Below, piece by piece: positions 51,582 to 60,763 of a stretch of DNA of 64,000 bases. Origin of the DNA: JAGVSR01 sp033765145 (lineage in GTDB: Bacteria > Pseudomonadota > Alphaproteobacteria > Rhizobiales > Hyphomicrobiaceae). The stretch covers positions 62,001 through 126,000 of the forward strand of contig JANRIH010000008.1 in assembly GCA_033765145.1 (NCBI GenBank), given 5' to 3'. How positions within the stretch are numbered: the stretch's first letter is position 1; each line of letters opens with the position of its first letter. The notes under the pieces were generated by a model. That model was not told the DNA's origin, ran no database searches, and was given only the letters and a program-made list of their open reading frames with translations. The position numbers were made by a program, and so were the translations under genes.

Positions 51582-52340
51582 ATGTCCGTCGTTTTCCTGC
51601 GGCCCTTCGTGTGGCGCGGCCTTCTGCTTGCGATTTCTCTGATGGTTGCGAGTTGCGGAACGACGCCGGCGTGTCCGCCGCTTCTCGCGGAAGCACGGCG
51701 GCTCATCGTCGTCACCGCCGAAGGGATCGACAGCGCGATCGCGACGATCGAAACGTTCACGCGCGAGACCTCGAGCGGGGCGTGGATGCGGGTCGGGGGA
51801 CCCGATCCGGCCGTCGTCGGGCGATCGGGGCTCGGCTGGGCGCGAGGGTTCGAGGCGTTCGCGGTGACGTCCGGAGAGCCGCATAAGTCGGAGGGCGATG
51901 GGCGCGCTCCGGCGGGTGTGTTCCGGCTCGGTCCGACATTCGGTGATGTGGCGCGCTCGGGCACCGGGCACATGACGCTCACGGCCGGGGAGCACTTCTG
52001 CGTCGATGATCCGGCCTCTCCGCATTACGGCCAGATCGTCCCTCTGAGCGTCGCGGGCGCGGGGACGCGAGGCGAGGAGATGTGGACCGAGCCGCTCTAC
52101 CGGCGCGGGATCGTCGTCGACTATTCTTCGGACGGGCCCCGCCGTTCCGGATCGTGCATCTTCATCCACGTCTGGAAGGGCGCGGGAGTAGGCACGTCAG
52201 GATGCATTGCACTTCCGGAGGCGCGGGTCGCGGCGCTGCAGGATTTCGCAGATGGAGCGACGAGGGAGGGCGTCGCGGCCGTTATCGCGATCCTGCCGAA
52301 GTCGGCGCCGGCGCTGGCCAAGTGTCTGCCGGGCGGGTGA
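51582..52340 (+). CDS. L,D-transpeptidase (YkuD)-like lipoprotein
   Basis: A 252-residue exported protein. The signal peptide ends in MVASCGTT, a lipobox with the lipidated Cys at C25. The C-terminal half has the YkuD-type catalytic pattern: H196 in FIHVWKG and C208 in GTSGCIAL, 12 residues apart as expected. PAGVFRLGPTFG fits the family's P-x-G-xF segment. It may cross-link or tether peptidoglycan, or, like some YkuD lipoproteins, have another envelope role. It starts 10 bases after dnaE and may share its transcript. Confidence 0.85.
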   Translation: MSVVFLRPFVWRGLLLAISLMVASCGTTPACPPLLAEARRLIVVTAEGIDSAIATIETFTRETSSGAWMRVGGPDPAVVGRSGLGWARGFEAFAVTSGEPHKSEGDGRAPAGVFRLGPTFGDVARSGTGHMTLTAGEHFCVDDPASPHYGQIVPLSVAGAGTRGEEMWTEPLYRRGIVVDYSSDGPRRSGSCIFIHVWKGAGVGTSGCIALPEARVAALQDFADGATREGVAAVIAILPKSAPALAKCLPGG

Positions 52341-52374
52341 CGAGCGCCGCGTGGCGGTTTGTGGGAGTGTTTTC

Positions 52375-52403
52375 TTGCCTTTCTCCCGATCTTCCGCCAT
52401 ACA
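52375..52403 (+). promoter_or_regulatory. Possible rpsB promoter
   Basis: TTGCCT (52375-52380), 17 bases, CATACA (52398-52403), about 157 bases before the rpsB start. A fair match to sigma-70 boxes; the remaining leader could hold the usual S2 autoregulation structure, but I could not identify one. Confidence 0.4.
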
Positions 52404-52559
52404 CCGCTCCATCTCACACGCGGGTCATGCGCAGGGCGGATTGAAAGCCCCGTCCGGCGCTCCGGTGGATGACATGCAACTCGACGGGTCCGTCAGGGCA
52501 CAGCAGTTGCGTCATCTTCTCAAACCCGCGGAGGACCAACCGGAAAAGGAACACTCCTG

Positions 52560-53549
52560 ATGACGCTTCCCGCGTTCAACATGCGTCAGCTATTGGAAGC
52601 TGGCGTTCACTTCGGTCACCAGTCGCACCGCTGGAACCCGAAGATGCAGCCGTTCATCTACGGCGCACGCAACAACATCCACATTCTCGACCTGACGCAG
52701 ACTGTTCCCATGCTGCATCAGGCGCTTCTGAAGATTTCGGACACGGTCGCCAGCGGCGGCCGCGTGCTCTTTGTCGCGACCAAGCGACAGGCGTCGGACT
52801 CGATCGCTGAATCGGCGCGCCGCTCGGCCCAGTACTTCGTCAATCATCGCTGGCTCGGCGGCACGCTCACCAACTGGAAGACGGTTTCCCAGTCGATCCG
52901 CCGGCTTCGTCAGCTGGACGACATCCTTGCTGATCCGCAGGGCCGCACGAAGAAAGAAATCCTGACGATCCAACGTGAGCGCGACAAGCTTGACCAAGCG
53001 CTCGGCGGCATCAAGGACATGGGCGGCGTCCCCGATCTCCTGTTCGTCATCGACACGAACAAGGAACAGATCGCGATCCAGGAAGCGCGCAAGCTCGGCA
53101 TCCCGATCGTCGCCATCGTCGACACCAACTGCGATCCGGACGGCATCGACTTCCCGGTGCCGGGCAACGACGACGCAGGCCGCGCACTGACGCTCTACTG
53201 CGATCTCGTGGCCCGTGCCGCCCTCGACGGCCTCGAGCGCTCGCAGTCGTCCTCGGGTGTCGATCTCGGTGCGTCGGCGACGCCGCCCGCCGAGGACCTG
53301 CCGGCCGTCGCCTTCAAGGGGATCGATGCGCCGCGTGGCGAGGCCGACGACTTGAAGCGGATCACGGGGATCAGCCCGAAGATAGAGCAGAAGCTCAACG
53401 ACGCGGGCGTGTTCCACTTCTGGCAGATCGCGGACCTGACGCCGGACTACGCGAAGGCGCTCGATCTTCAGCTGCGTCTCAAGGGCCAGATCGAGACCGA
53501 AGGCTGGGTCGCGCAGGCCAGGAAGTTCGTCGAAGCCGCCGCTGTCTGA
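52560..53549 (+). CDS. rpsB: rpsB, 30S ribosomal protein S2 with C-terminal helix-hairpin-helix extension
   Basis: A 329-residue S2. Residues 1-228 are the standard protein: MRQLLEAGVHFGHQSHRWNPKM, FVATKRQASD, NHRWLGGTLTNW, PDLLFVIDTNKE and IPIVAIVDTNCDPDGIDFPVPGNDDA. Residues about 229-260 are a linker, and 261-328 form an added domain starting EADDLKRITGI with GVFHFWQIADL. It resembles the NuoE tail in this window. Extended S2 is known from alphaproteobacteria; E. coli S2 has 241 residues. It is followed by tsf. Confidence 0.97.
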   Translation: MTLPAFNMRQLLEAGVHFGHQSHRWNPKMQPFIYGARNNIHILDLTQTVPMLHQALLKISDTVASGGRVLFVATKRQASDSIAESARRSAQYFVNHRWLGGTLTNWKTVSQSIRRLRQLDDILADPQGRTKKEILTIQRERDKLDQALGGIKDMGGVPDLLFVIDTNKEQIAIQEARKLGIPIVAIVDTNCDPDGIDFPVPGNDDAGRALTLYCDLVARAALDGLERSQSSSGVDLGASATPPAEDLPAVAFKGIDAPRGEADDLKRITGISPKIEQKLNDAGVFHFWQIADLTPDYAKALDLQLRLKGQIETEGWVAQARKFVEAAAV

Positions 53550-53603
53550 GGGCGGTTTCGTATTGGCGGTTCGCGACGTGACGAGCCCGCCCGAAGCTCC
53601 GAA

Positions 53604-53630
53604 CGCGCCGCGGTGCCACGCCGCGGCGCG
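53604..53630 (+). promoter_or_regulatory. GC hairpin between rpsB and tsf
   Basis: A perfect 10-base stem (53604-53613 with 53621-53630) with the 7-base loop TGCCACG. It sits mid-gap and has no T-run. It may be an attenuator that lowers tsf transcription, or an RNA stability element. Confidence 0.55.
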
Positions 53631-53701
53631 GCCAAGGCATTACATCTCTGTCAAATCGCGGGTCTAAGACGCATGGACCCGCAAGCCCAAAGAGGCCGAA
53701 A

Positions 53702-54646
53702 ATGTCGACTATCACAGCATCCATGGTCAAGGACCTGCGCGACAAGACGGGCGCGGGCATGATGGATTGCAAGCAGGCGCTGACTGAAACGAACGGCGAC
53801 ATGGAGGCCGCGATCGAGTGGCTTCGCAAGAAGGGCCTTTCGAAAGCGGCCAAGAAGTCGGATCGCGTGGCGGCACAGGGCCTCATTGGCGTCGTGTCGG
53901 ATGGAACGTCAGGTGCGGTCGTCGAAGTGAACTCCGAGACCGACTTCGTTGCGCGCAACGACCAGTTCCAGGACATGGTCCGCAAGATAACGCACCTCGC
54001 GCCGGCCGCGAAGGGCGACCGCGCGAAGCTCATGGCGGCCAAGATGCCGAGCGGTGACACAGTCGAGGTTGAGATCAAGGAAGCGATCGGCACGATCGGC
54101 GAGAACATGGCGCTGCGCCGCACCGCGGCTTTGAGCGTCAAGGACGGCGTCGTGGCAGATTACATTCACAACAAGGCTTCGGAAGGCCTTGGCAAGATCG
54201 GCGTGCTTGTCGCGCTCGAGAGCGCTGGCGACAATGCCAAGCTCACGGAACTGGGCCGTCAGATCGCGATGCACGTCGCGGCCGCGAGCCCCCTCGCGTT
54301 GACGCCCGACGATCTCGACCCGGCCGCGATCGAGAAAGAGCGTGCATTCTACACCGAGCAGGCGCTCGCATCTGGCAAGTCCCAGGACATCGTCGCGAAG
54401 ATGGTCGAGGGCCGCTTGAAGAAGGAGTTCTTCCAGCAAGCCTGCCTCATGAGCCAGGTGTTCGTGCTCGACGGCAAGGCGAGTGTCGCCGAGGCCGTGA
54501 AGGAAGCTGAGAAGGCGGTCGGCGCGCCGATCAAGGTCGCGGGCTTCGTGCGCTACGCGCTCGGCGAAGGCATCGAGAAGAAGGAAGAGGATTTCGCCGC
54601 CGAAGTTGCCAAGACGGTCGGCGCGGCGGCGCAGGCGAAGTCCTGA
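53702..54646 (+). CDS. tsf: tsf, elongation factor Ts
   Basis: A 314-residue nucleotide exchange factor that recharges EF-Tu with GTP. The N-terminal UBA-like part has VKDLRDKTGAGMMDCKQAL and EWLRKKGLSKAAKK, and the core motif is VNSETDFVARN. Two coiled-coil/core subdomains follow, with LMSQVFVLDGKASVAEAV near the end. The length is normal for alphaproteobacteria. The rpsB-tsf-pyrH-frr order is conserved across bacteria. A hairpin terminator lies after it. Confidence 0.98.
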   Translation: MSTITASMVKDLRDKTGAGMMDCKQALTETNGDMEAAIEWLRKKGLSKAAKKSDRVAAQGLIGVVSDGTSGAVVEVNSETDFVARNDQFQDMVRKITHLAPAAKGDRAKLMAAKMPSGDTVEVEIKEAIGTIGENMALRRTAALSVKDGVVADYIHNKASEGLGKIGVLVALESAGDNAKLTELGRQIAMHVAAASPLALTPDDLDPAAIEKERAFYTEQALASGKSQDIVAKMVEGRLKKEFFQQACLMSQVFVLDGKASVAEAVKEAEKAVGAPIKVAGFVRYALGEGIEKKEEDFAAEVAKTVGAAAQAKS

Positions 54647-54692
54647 ACGGCGCTCGGGCGTCGTTGGCAAAGCTGCCGACTTGTCGTTTTGC

Positions 54693-54722
54693 GGCCGGAG
54701 TTTGCACTCCGGCCGTTGCCAT
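54693..54722 (+). terminator. Terminator after tsf
   Basis: GGCCGGAGT, loop TTGC, ACTCCGGCC: a perfect 9-base stem, 47 bases after the tsf stop, followed by GTTGCCATTTCC. It separates rpsB-tsf from pyrH. Confidence 0.65.
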
Positions 54723-54883
54723 TTCCGGAATGGCGTACGGAGATCCCGATCGGACCGTGGCGCAAAAGTGCTGGAATGTGCGGGCCGGCGCCACTATTGA
54801 CGCGATCAGGCAAAACCAGGGGGCTGTCCCGGTTCGGGGCGGCGTGCCAAGCTCAGCCATGATGGAATGAAGCGGGGGCGACG

Positions 54884-55648
54884 ATGACGGCGGCGAGCGG
54901 GTCGGGTGAAGGATCTGGTCAGGCGTCGCGCGGCGCGGGCTTGCGCTATCGCCGGCTGCTCTTGAAGCTGTCCGGCGAGGCCCTGATGGGATCGGGCAGC
55001 TACGGCATCGATATGGCGGTTGCCGACCGGCTGGCGAGGGACGTCGCGCTCGGCGTCGCGGCGGGTGCCGAGATCGGCGTGGTGATCGGCGGCGGCAACA
55101 TCTTTCGCGGTCTGCAAGGCGCTGCGAAGGGCATGGACCGCGCGACCGGCGACTATATGGGAATGCTTGCTACGGTCATGAATGCGTTGGCATTCCAGAA
55201 TGCGCTGACGCACCGCAACGTGGCGGCGCGGGTGATGTCCGCGATCCCCATGCCGACGGTCTGCGAGAGCTATGTTCGTCCCCGCGCGCTGCATCATTTC
55301 GACAGCGGTCGCGTGGTGATCTTCGCTGCCGGCACGGGCAATCCTTATTTCACGACCGACACCGCCGCCGTTCTTCGCGCGATCGAGACCTCTTGCGACG
55401 CGGTGGTCAAAGCGACGCAGGTCGACGGGGTCTATTCCGCCGATCCCAAACGCGATCCAACCGCCGTGAGGTTCGATCGCCTCGGGTACTCGGATGTGCT
55501 CGCCCGTGACCTCAAGGTCATGGACGGTGCCGCGATCGCTCTTGCCCGTGATAATCGTCTTCCGGTAATTGTTTGCTCTATTGAGGAGGAGGGCAATCTT
55601 CTCAAGGTCCTCAAAGGCGAAGCCCGTGCGACCGTCATCGAAGGATGA
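54884..55648 (+). CDS. pyrH: pyrH, uridylate kinase
   Basis: A 254-residue amino-acid-kinase-family enzyme that turns UMP into UDP. YRRLLLKLSGEALMG is the phosphate-binding start. IGVVIGGGNIFRG is the glycine loop, TVCESYVRPRALHHF the UMP region, and GTGNPYFTTDTAAVLRA the ATP side. The first 20 residues are a Gly/Ser-rich lead absent from most orthologs, so the true start could be slightly downstream, but no better one is seen. frr follows after 165 bases. Confidence 0.96.
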   Translation: MTAASGSGEGSGQASRGAGLRYRRLLLKLSGEALMGSGSYGIDMAVADRLARDVALGVAAGAEIGVVIGGGNIFRGLQGAAKGMDRATGDYMGMLATVMNALAFQNALTHRNVAARVMSAIPMPTVCESYVRPRALHHFDSGRVVIFAAGTGNPYFTTDTAAVLRAIETSCDAVVKATQVDGVYSADPKRDPTAVRFDRLGYSDVLARDLKVMDGAAIALARDNRLPVIVCSIEEEGNLLKVLKGEARATVIEG

Positions 55649-55813
55649 GGGCTGGCGCGAAGGCGGTCTCCGGCTGGCGCATGTTGCGCTGGCATCTGAT
55701 GGGCGCGGTCACGGTCCACTGACGGCGTTGGAGCCGGACGGGCATTCGGCTGGGCATCCGGGCTGTCCACGCGTCAGCCGCAGGCGGCGGAACAAAGAAT
55801 GACAGGGTGAACC

Positions 55814-56380
55814 ATGTCTCAACTCACAGTCTACGACATCAAAGAGCTCGAGAGCCGCATGCGCGCCTCGCTCGATGCCTTCAAGCGTGAATTGGCCTCG
55901 CTCCGGACCGGCCGCGCCAGCGCGACCCTGCTCGACCCCGTGATGGTCACGGTCTACGGGTCCAGGATGCCGATCAACCAGTTGGCGACGGTCTCAACGC
56001 CGGAGCCGCGCATGATTTCGGTGCAGGTCTGGGACCGGAGCAACGTGACCGCCGTCGACAAGGCGCTGCGGGAGGCCAATCTCGGTGTCAATCCGATCGT
56101 CGACGGCACGATGATCCGGCTGCCGCTGCCTGCACCGACCTCAGAACGCAGGGCAGAACTCGTGAAACAGGCGCACAAGTACGCCGAGAGTCACCGAATC
56201 GCCGTACGAAATGTACGCCGGGATGGGCTCGATCTTCTGAAGAAGCTCGAGAAGGACGGCAAAATGGGCGAGGATGATCACAAAAAAAACTCTGCAAAAG
56301 TGCAGGAGCTGACCGACAAGCTGGTCAAAGAAATTGATCAGATGCTCGCCAGCAAGGAAGCCGAGATCCAGAAAGTCTAG
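55814..56380 (+). CDS. frr: frr, ribosome recycling factor
   Basis: A 188-residue tRNA-mimic protein that, with EF-G, splits ribosomes after termination. LESRMRASLDAFKRELASLRTGRASATLLDPV is the start of the three-helix bundle. VTVYGSRMPINQLATVSTPEPR is the beta-domain, and LPLPAPTSERRAELVKQAHKYAE and VRRDGLDLLKKLEKDG lead the last helices. The length matches the family. Confidence 0.98.
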   Translation: MSQLTVYDIKELESRMRASLDAFKRELASLRTGRASATLLDPVMVTVYGSRMPINQLATVSTPEPRMISVQVWDRSNVTAVDKALREANLGVNPIVDGTMIRLPLPAPTSERRAELVKQAHKYAESHRIAVRNVRRDGLDLLKKLEKDGKMGEDDHKKNSAKVQELTDKLVKEIDQMLASKEAEIQKV

Positions 56381-56467
56381 TGGGGCACCCGTCGCGGGCA
56401 ACTTTCGCGGGTTCTGGCCCGGGCTGAGCGGCGTCATCCGAACCATACCAGGGAGCGCGAGCGAAAC

Positions 56468-57226
56468 GTGGGCGAGCTGAAGCGACGACCCGAGCAGCCG
56501 GACCCCGGCCCTCTCCCCCCCCGCCACGTCGCCATCATCATGGACGGAAATGGCCGCTGGGCCGCCGAGCGCGGACTGCCGCGCGCATTTGGACATCGTC
56601 AAGGCGTGGAAGCGGTGCGGCGCGCGGTCAAGGCCACGCGGGAACTCGGCATCGGATATCTGACGATTTATAGCTTCTCCTCCGAGAACTGGTCGCGGCC
56701 GCTCGCGGAAGTCGACGATCTCATGGGGCTCATGAAGCGCTTCATCCGGAGCGATCTTGCGGAGCTTCACAAGAACAACGTCAGGATCACCACCATCGGC
56801 GAGCGGGACCGAGTGGATTCCGAACTCCTGGGCCTCATCGACGAAGCGAGGGATGTGACGGCAAAAAACACGGGTGTTACGCTCGTCATCGCATTCAACT
56901 ACGGCGGGCGGGGAGAAATCGCCAAGGCCGCGCGAAAACTCGCGGCCGACGTTTCGGCCGGACGGATGTCGGCCGAAGAGGTGACCGTCGAGGCGATTAG
57001 CGCCGCGCTCGATACCGCGGGCATCCCGGATCCCGAACTCTTGATCCGTACCAGCGGAGAGATGCGCCTGTCGAATTTCCTGCTCTGGCAGAGCGCTTAC
57101 ACGGAGTTCGTTTTCCTCGATACGTACTGGCCGGACTTCACGCGCGATCATCTGGAGCAGGCGATCCTGGAATTCCGTACGCGCGACCGGCGCTTCGGTG
57201 GTCACTCCAAGCGATCGAGCGCTTGA
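56468..57226 (+). CDS. uppS: uppS, undecaprenyl diphosphate synthase
   Basis: A 252-residue cis-prenyltransferase that builds C55 undecaprenyl diphosphate, the lipid carrier for cell-wall precursors. HVAIIMDGNGRWAAERG holds the catalytic Asp (D26) and substrate loop. HRQGVEAVRR, YSFSSENWSRP and LIRTSGEMRLSNFLLWQSAYTEFVF are the other conserved regions. It starts with GTG at 56468; GGGAG lies about 10 bases upstream. cdsA begins 10 bases after the stop. Confidence 0.96.
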   Translation: MGELKRRPEQPDPGPLPPRHVAIIMDGNGRWAAERGLPRAFGHRQGVEAVRRAVKATRELGIGYLTIYSFSSENWSRPLAEVDDLMGLMKRFIRSDLAELHKNNVRITTIGERDRVDSELLGLIDEARDVTAKNTGVTLVIAFNYGGRGEIAKAARKLAADVSAGRMSAEEVTVEAISAALDTAGIPDPELLIRTSGEMRLSNFLLWQSAYTEFVFLDTYWPDFTRDHLEQAILEFRTRDRRFGGHSKRSSA

Positions 57227-57236
57227 GGCCATGGCG

Positions 57237-58094
57237 ATGATCGACGAGGTTCCGGGCCGTCGGGAAGGGGCCTTCTCCGTCGTTGCGGATCAAGGCGACC
57301 TCAAGCGGCGCATCGTTTCCGGGGTCGTGCTCGTCGGCATCGCGGCGGCGGCGCTCATCTTCGGTCAGCTGAGCTTCGGCGTTCTGGCGGGCGTGATATC
57401 TGTTATCGTTGCATGGGAGTGGTCGCGGCTCGTGCGCGGCCCGGAGATCGACGCGGCGCTCGTCGTTCACGCGGCGGCGGCCATGGCCGCGGGCGTGCTG
57501 GCGGGTCTCGATCTCGCGGGTCTTGCAGCTCTCGTCATCGCATGTGCGGCAATCGTCGTTTCGGCGCTCGCGCTCGATCGACGGCCGATCCTGTCGCTCG
57601 CCGGCGTCCTGCTTGTCGGACTGGCTGCTGTCACCCTCGTTTGGATCAGGAGTGACGAGCCCCATGGGCTTCTCGCGACAGCGCTCGTCATGCTGGTCGC
57701 GGCCGCATGCGACACGTTCTCGTTCGTCACGGGAAAGATTGTCGGAGGACCGCGCCTCTGGCCGAGCGTCTCACCCAATAAAACGTGGGCGGGCCTCGTC
57801 GGGGGCATCGTCGCGAGCGGCGCGGTGGCCGCCGCGTTCGCCGCTTATGCTGGATTGCCGGTCGCTTGGCTCACCGCCGTCGGGATCGTGCTCGGGATCG
57901 GCGGGCAGGCCGGGGATCTCTGCGAATCGGCGCTCAAACGCAGTTTCAAGGTCAAAGACGCGAGCGGACTCATTCCCGGACATGGCGGGTTCATGGATCG
58001 CCTCGACAGTCTTGTCGTCGCGGCGTTGATCGCGGGGCTCTTGGCGCTGACATACGATCCATCGCGCCCTGCTGCCGTCCTGATCGGAGCCTGA
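57237..58094 (+). CDS. cdsA: cdsA, phosphatidate cytidylyltransferase
   Basis: A 285-residue inner-membrane enzyme that makes CDP-diacylglycerol, the branch point of phospholipid synthesis. The family signature is complete near the C-terminus: SALKRSFKVKDASGLIPGHG then GFMDRLDS. About eight hydrophobic helices precede it, and SPNKTWAGLVGG is also typical. GAGG lies 8 bases before the ATG at 57237, which is better placed than for the ATG at 57231. dxr follows after 6 bases. Confidence 0.95.
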   Translation: MIDEVPGRREGAFSVVADQGDLKRRIVSGVVLVGIAAAALIFGQLSFGVLAGVISVIVAWEWSRLVRGPEIDAALVVHAAAAMAAGVLAGLDLAGLAALVIACAAIVVSALALDRRPILSLAGVLLVGLAAVTLVWIRSDEPHGLLATALVMLVAAACDTFSFVTGKIVGGPRLWPSVSPNKTWAGLVGGIVASGAVAAAFAAYAGLPVAWLTAVGIVLGIGGQAGDLCESALKRSFKVKDASGLIPGHGGFMDRLDSLVVAALIAGLLALTYDPSRPAAVLIGA

Positions 58095-58100
58095 CCCTGC

Positions 58101-59327
58101 ATGGTGTTGCGTGAGACGCCGGCCGGTATCGCCCTCGGGGATGGATCGTGCAACTCCGATGCGAGCCGGCGGCTCAGTATTCTCGGTGCGACGGGCTCGA
58201 TCGGGGAAAGCACACTCGATCTCGTCGGACGATCGCCCGATCACTTCGAAGTGGTGGCGCTCACCGCTCAGCACCACTGGGAGCGGCTTGCCGAACTCGC
58301 CAAGGCCCACCGCGCCAAACTCGCCGTCATCGGCGATGTCGCGCACTATGCGGCTCTCAAGGATGCGCTCGCTGGAACGGGGATCGAAGTCGCGGCCGGC
58401 GATGAAGGTCTCGAGCGGGCCGCGTCCGAGCCCGCGGACTGTGTCATGGCAGCGATTGTCGGCGCGGCGGGCTTGAAGCCGACATTTGCCGCCGCTCGCC
58501 AGGGCCGGCGGGTCGCACTCGCGAACAAGGAATGCCTCGTCTCGGCGGGCGAAGTGTTCCTGGCCGAGATCCGCCGTCACGGCGCCGAACTCGTGCCGGT
58601 CGACAGCGAGCATTCGGCGGCCCTGCAGTCTCTCGCCGGTGCCATGCAGTCGGCGGTCGAAAAGATCGTCCTGACCGCGTCCGGCGGGCCGTTCCGAAGC
58701 TGGTCGATGGAACAATTGAAGGCCGCCACGCCCGAGCAGGCGTTGAAGCATCCCAACTGGTCCATGGGCGCCAAGATCACGATCGACAGCGCGACCCTCA
58801 TGAACAAGGGTCTCGAAATCATTGAGGCGTATCATCTCTTTCCGGTTGATCCGTCTCAGCTCGGGGCAGTCGTTCATCCGCAGTCCATTGTCCATTGCCT
58901 GGTGCATTACGTGGACGGTTCGGTCTTGGCACAACTGGGTTCACCGGACATGCGCACGCCGATTGCACTGGCCCTCGCGTGGCCCAAGCGGATGGCGGCA
59001 CCCACGGCCCGCCTCGATCTCGTCAAACTGGGCCAGTTGACATTCGAAGCGGTCGACGAGGCGCGATTTCCGGCACTGGGGCTCGCGCGGGCTGCTCTCG
59101 AAAAAGGCGGGACGGCGCCGGCGATCCTCAATGCCGCCAACGAGGTCGCCGTCGCGGCATTCCTTGACCGAAAACTGGGGTTTCTCGATATCGCGTCTCT
59201 GGTCGAAAGAACGCTCGATCGCGCCGACCAACTGGGACTTGTCGAGGCGCCTCGCTCACTCGACGACGTCCTCGTGGCCGATCAGGAGGGCCGCCGCCTG
59301 GCCCGCTCGGTCATGGTAGAATTCTGA
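58101..59327 (+). CDS. dxr: dxr, 1-deoxy-D-xylulose 5-phosphate reductoisomerase
   Basis: A 408-residue NADPH enzyme that makes 2-C-methyl-D-erythritol 4-phosphate, the committed step of the MEP isoprenoid pathway. LSILGATGSIGESTLDLV is the NADPH site. ALANKECLVSAGEVF, the metal-binding DSEHSAALQSL, LTASGGPFR and the flexible-loop HPNWSMGAKITIDSATLMNKGLE are all present. The first 20 residues before the fold are variable. With uppS it links the isoprenoid supply to the wall carrier. Confidence 0.97.
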   Translation: MVLRETPAGIALGDGSCNSDASRRLSILGATGSIGESTLDLVGRSPDHFEVVALTAQHHWERLAELAKAHRAKLAVIGDVAHYAALKDALAGTGIEVAAGDEGLERAASEPADCVMAAIVGAAGLKPTFAAARQGRRVALANKECLVSAGEVFLAEIRRHGAELVPVDSEHSAALQSLAGAMQSAVEKIVLTASGGPFRSWSMEQLKAATPEQALKHPNWSMGAKITIDSATLMNKGLEIIEAYHLFPVDPSQLGAVVHPQSIVHCLVHYVDGSVLAQLGSPDMRTPIALALAWPKRMAAPTARLDLVKLGQLTFEAVDEARFPALGLARAALEKGGTAPAILNAANEVAVAAFLDRKLGFLDIASLVERTLDRADQLGLVEAPRSLDDVLVADQEGRRLARSVMVEF

Positions 59328-59391
59328 AATCGCCGCGCGGCATTCCGATCACCGGGGGCGCGGCCCGTGGAACGTTGAACTGGAGCTTCTG

Positions 59392-60540
59392 ATGGACGCG
59401 CTGTCCGGCCTCTTGAACCCGATCACCTACGGTCTGGCCTTTCTTTTCGTGCTGACCGTCGTGGTGTTCTTCCACGAACTCGGGCACTTCCTCGTGGCAC
59501 GGTGGTGCGGGGTCAACGTCAAGGCGTTCTCGATCGGGTTCGGTCGCGAAATCTACGGGTTCAACGACCGTCACGGCACGCGCTGGCGGATCGCGTGGAT
59601 CCCGCTCGGCGGCTACGTCAAGTTCATGGACGACGAGAACGCCGCGAGCGTGCCCTCGCCCGAAGCCATCGCCAAGATGAGTCCCGAGGAGCGCGAGGGC
59701 TCGTTCCACGCCAAGCCCGTCTGGAAGCGGGCGGCCGTCGTGGCGGCGGGGCCGGCCGCGAACTTCATTCTGGCGATCGTGATCTTCACGCTCTGGTACT
59801 CGATAAACGGCGTTCACTCGACCGATGCGCGGATCGACGAGGTCGTGGCCGATGGTCCGGCGGCCAAGGCCGGTCTGATGGTCGGCGATCTCATCGTCGA
59901 GATCGACGGGCGCAAGATCGACAGTTTCGAGAGGGTCCAGCAAATTGTCGGAACAAACGTCGGTACGCCATTGAATTTCAAGGTGGATCGAGGCGGCGCG
60001 ATTCTCGACAAGGTGATTGTTCCGGAGGTGCGCGTCTACGCCGACGCCAAGGGCGACAAGCAGTCCATGGTCGTGATCGGCGTTCGGCGGACCGGGGGCA
60101 AGGACGAGGTGCGGGTCACCTATCCCGGCCCGGTCGAGGCTGTCGGGCTCGCCGTCGAGCGGACGCATTTCATCGTTGCTAGCACGCTCGGCTATCTGAG
60201 GGACGTCTTCCTCCAGAAGCAGAGCGGTGATCAGTTGGGTGGTCCGATCCGGATCGCGGACATTGCCGGGCGAGTCGCACAGCAGGGGTCGGAGCACCTG
60301 ATCCATCTGGCGGCGTTCATCTCGGTCAGCGTCGGGCTCATCAACCTGTTCCCGATCCCTCTTCTCGACGGGGGGCATCTCATGTTTTACGCGATCGAGG
60401 CCGTTCGCCGGAAACCCTTGAGCGAGGGGGCTCAGGAGATTGGTTTCCGGATCGGGATGGCGCTTGTGCTGGGACTGATGATTTTCTCGTTTTTCAATGA
60501 CTTGCCGATACTCAAGCGCTGGATCGTAGGGACCGGCTGA
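59392..60540 (+). CDS. rseP: rseP, site-2 intramembrane zinc metalloprotease
   Basis: A 382-residue membrane protease that cuts membrane-bound anti-sigma factors and remnant signal peptides. The zinc motif FFHELGHFL puts H28, E29 and H32 in the first helix. A single PDZ domain covers about residues 140-210 (VVADGPAAKAGLMVGDLIVEIDG). The third ligand is in LFPIPLLDGGHLMFYAIE. E. coli RseP has two PDZ domains and about 450 residues, so this is the shorter one-PDZ form. bamA follows after 223 bases. Confidence 0.95.
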   Translation: MDALSGLLNPITYGLAFLFVLTVVVFFHELGHFLVARWCGVNVKAFSIGFGREIYGFNDRHGTRWRIAWIPLGGYVKFMDDENAASVPSPEAIAKMSPEEREGSFHAKPVWKRAAVVAAGPAANFILAIVIFTLWYSINGVHSTDARIDEVVADGPAAKAGLMVGDLIVEIDGRKIDSFERVQQIVGTNVGTPLNFKVDRGGAILDKVIVPEVRVYADAKGDKQSMVVIGVRRTGGKDEVRVTYPGPVEAVGLAVERTHFIVASTLGYLRDVFLQKQSGDQLGGPIRIADIAGRVAQQGSEHLIHLAAFISVSVGLINLFPIPLLDGGHLMFYAIEAVRRKPLSEGAQEIGFRIGMALVLGLMIFSFFNDLPILKRWIVGTG

Positions 60541-60763
60541 TTTCCAGGCACCTGGGGTAAACTTGCCACTTCCACAGGGGTTACTGAATCGTTAAAAGCG
60601 ACATGCCGGTCAGAGTGTTTCGTGTCCGCGTGGGATCATGCGCGGCCAGGGGGCGAAACTCCAGGTGCGTTTCGAGTGAACGGGATGCGCCGCGGCCGAG
60701 GGAATGTCTCCACGCTGATTGGCCCCGTGCCGAACGGTGTGATCAAGGGGGAATGGCAGCAGC

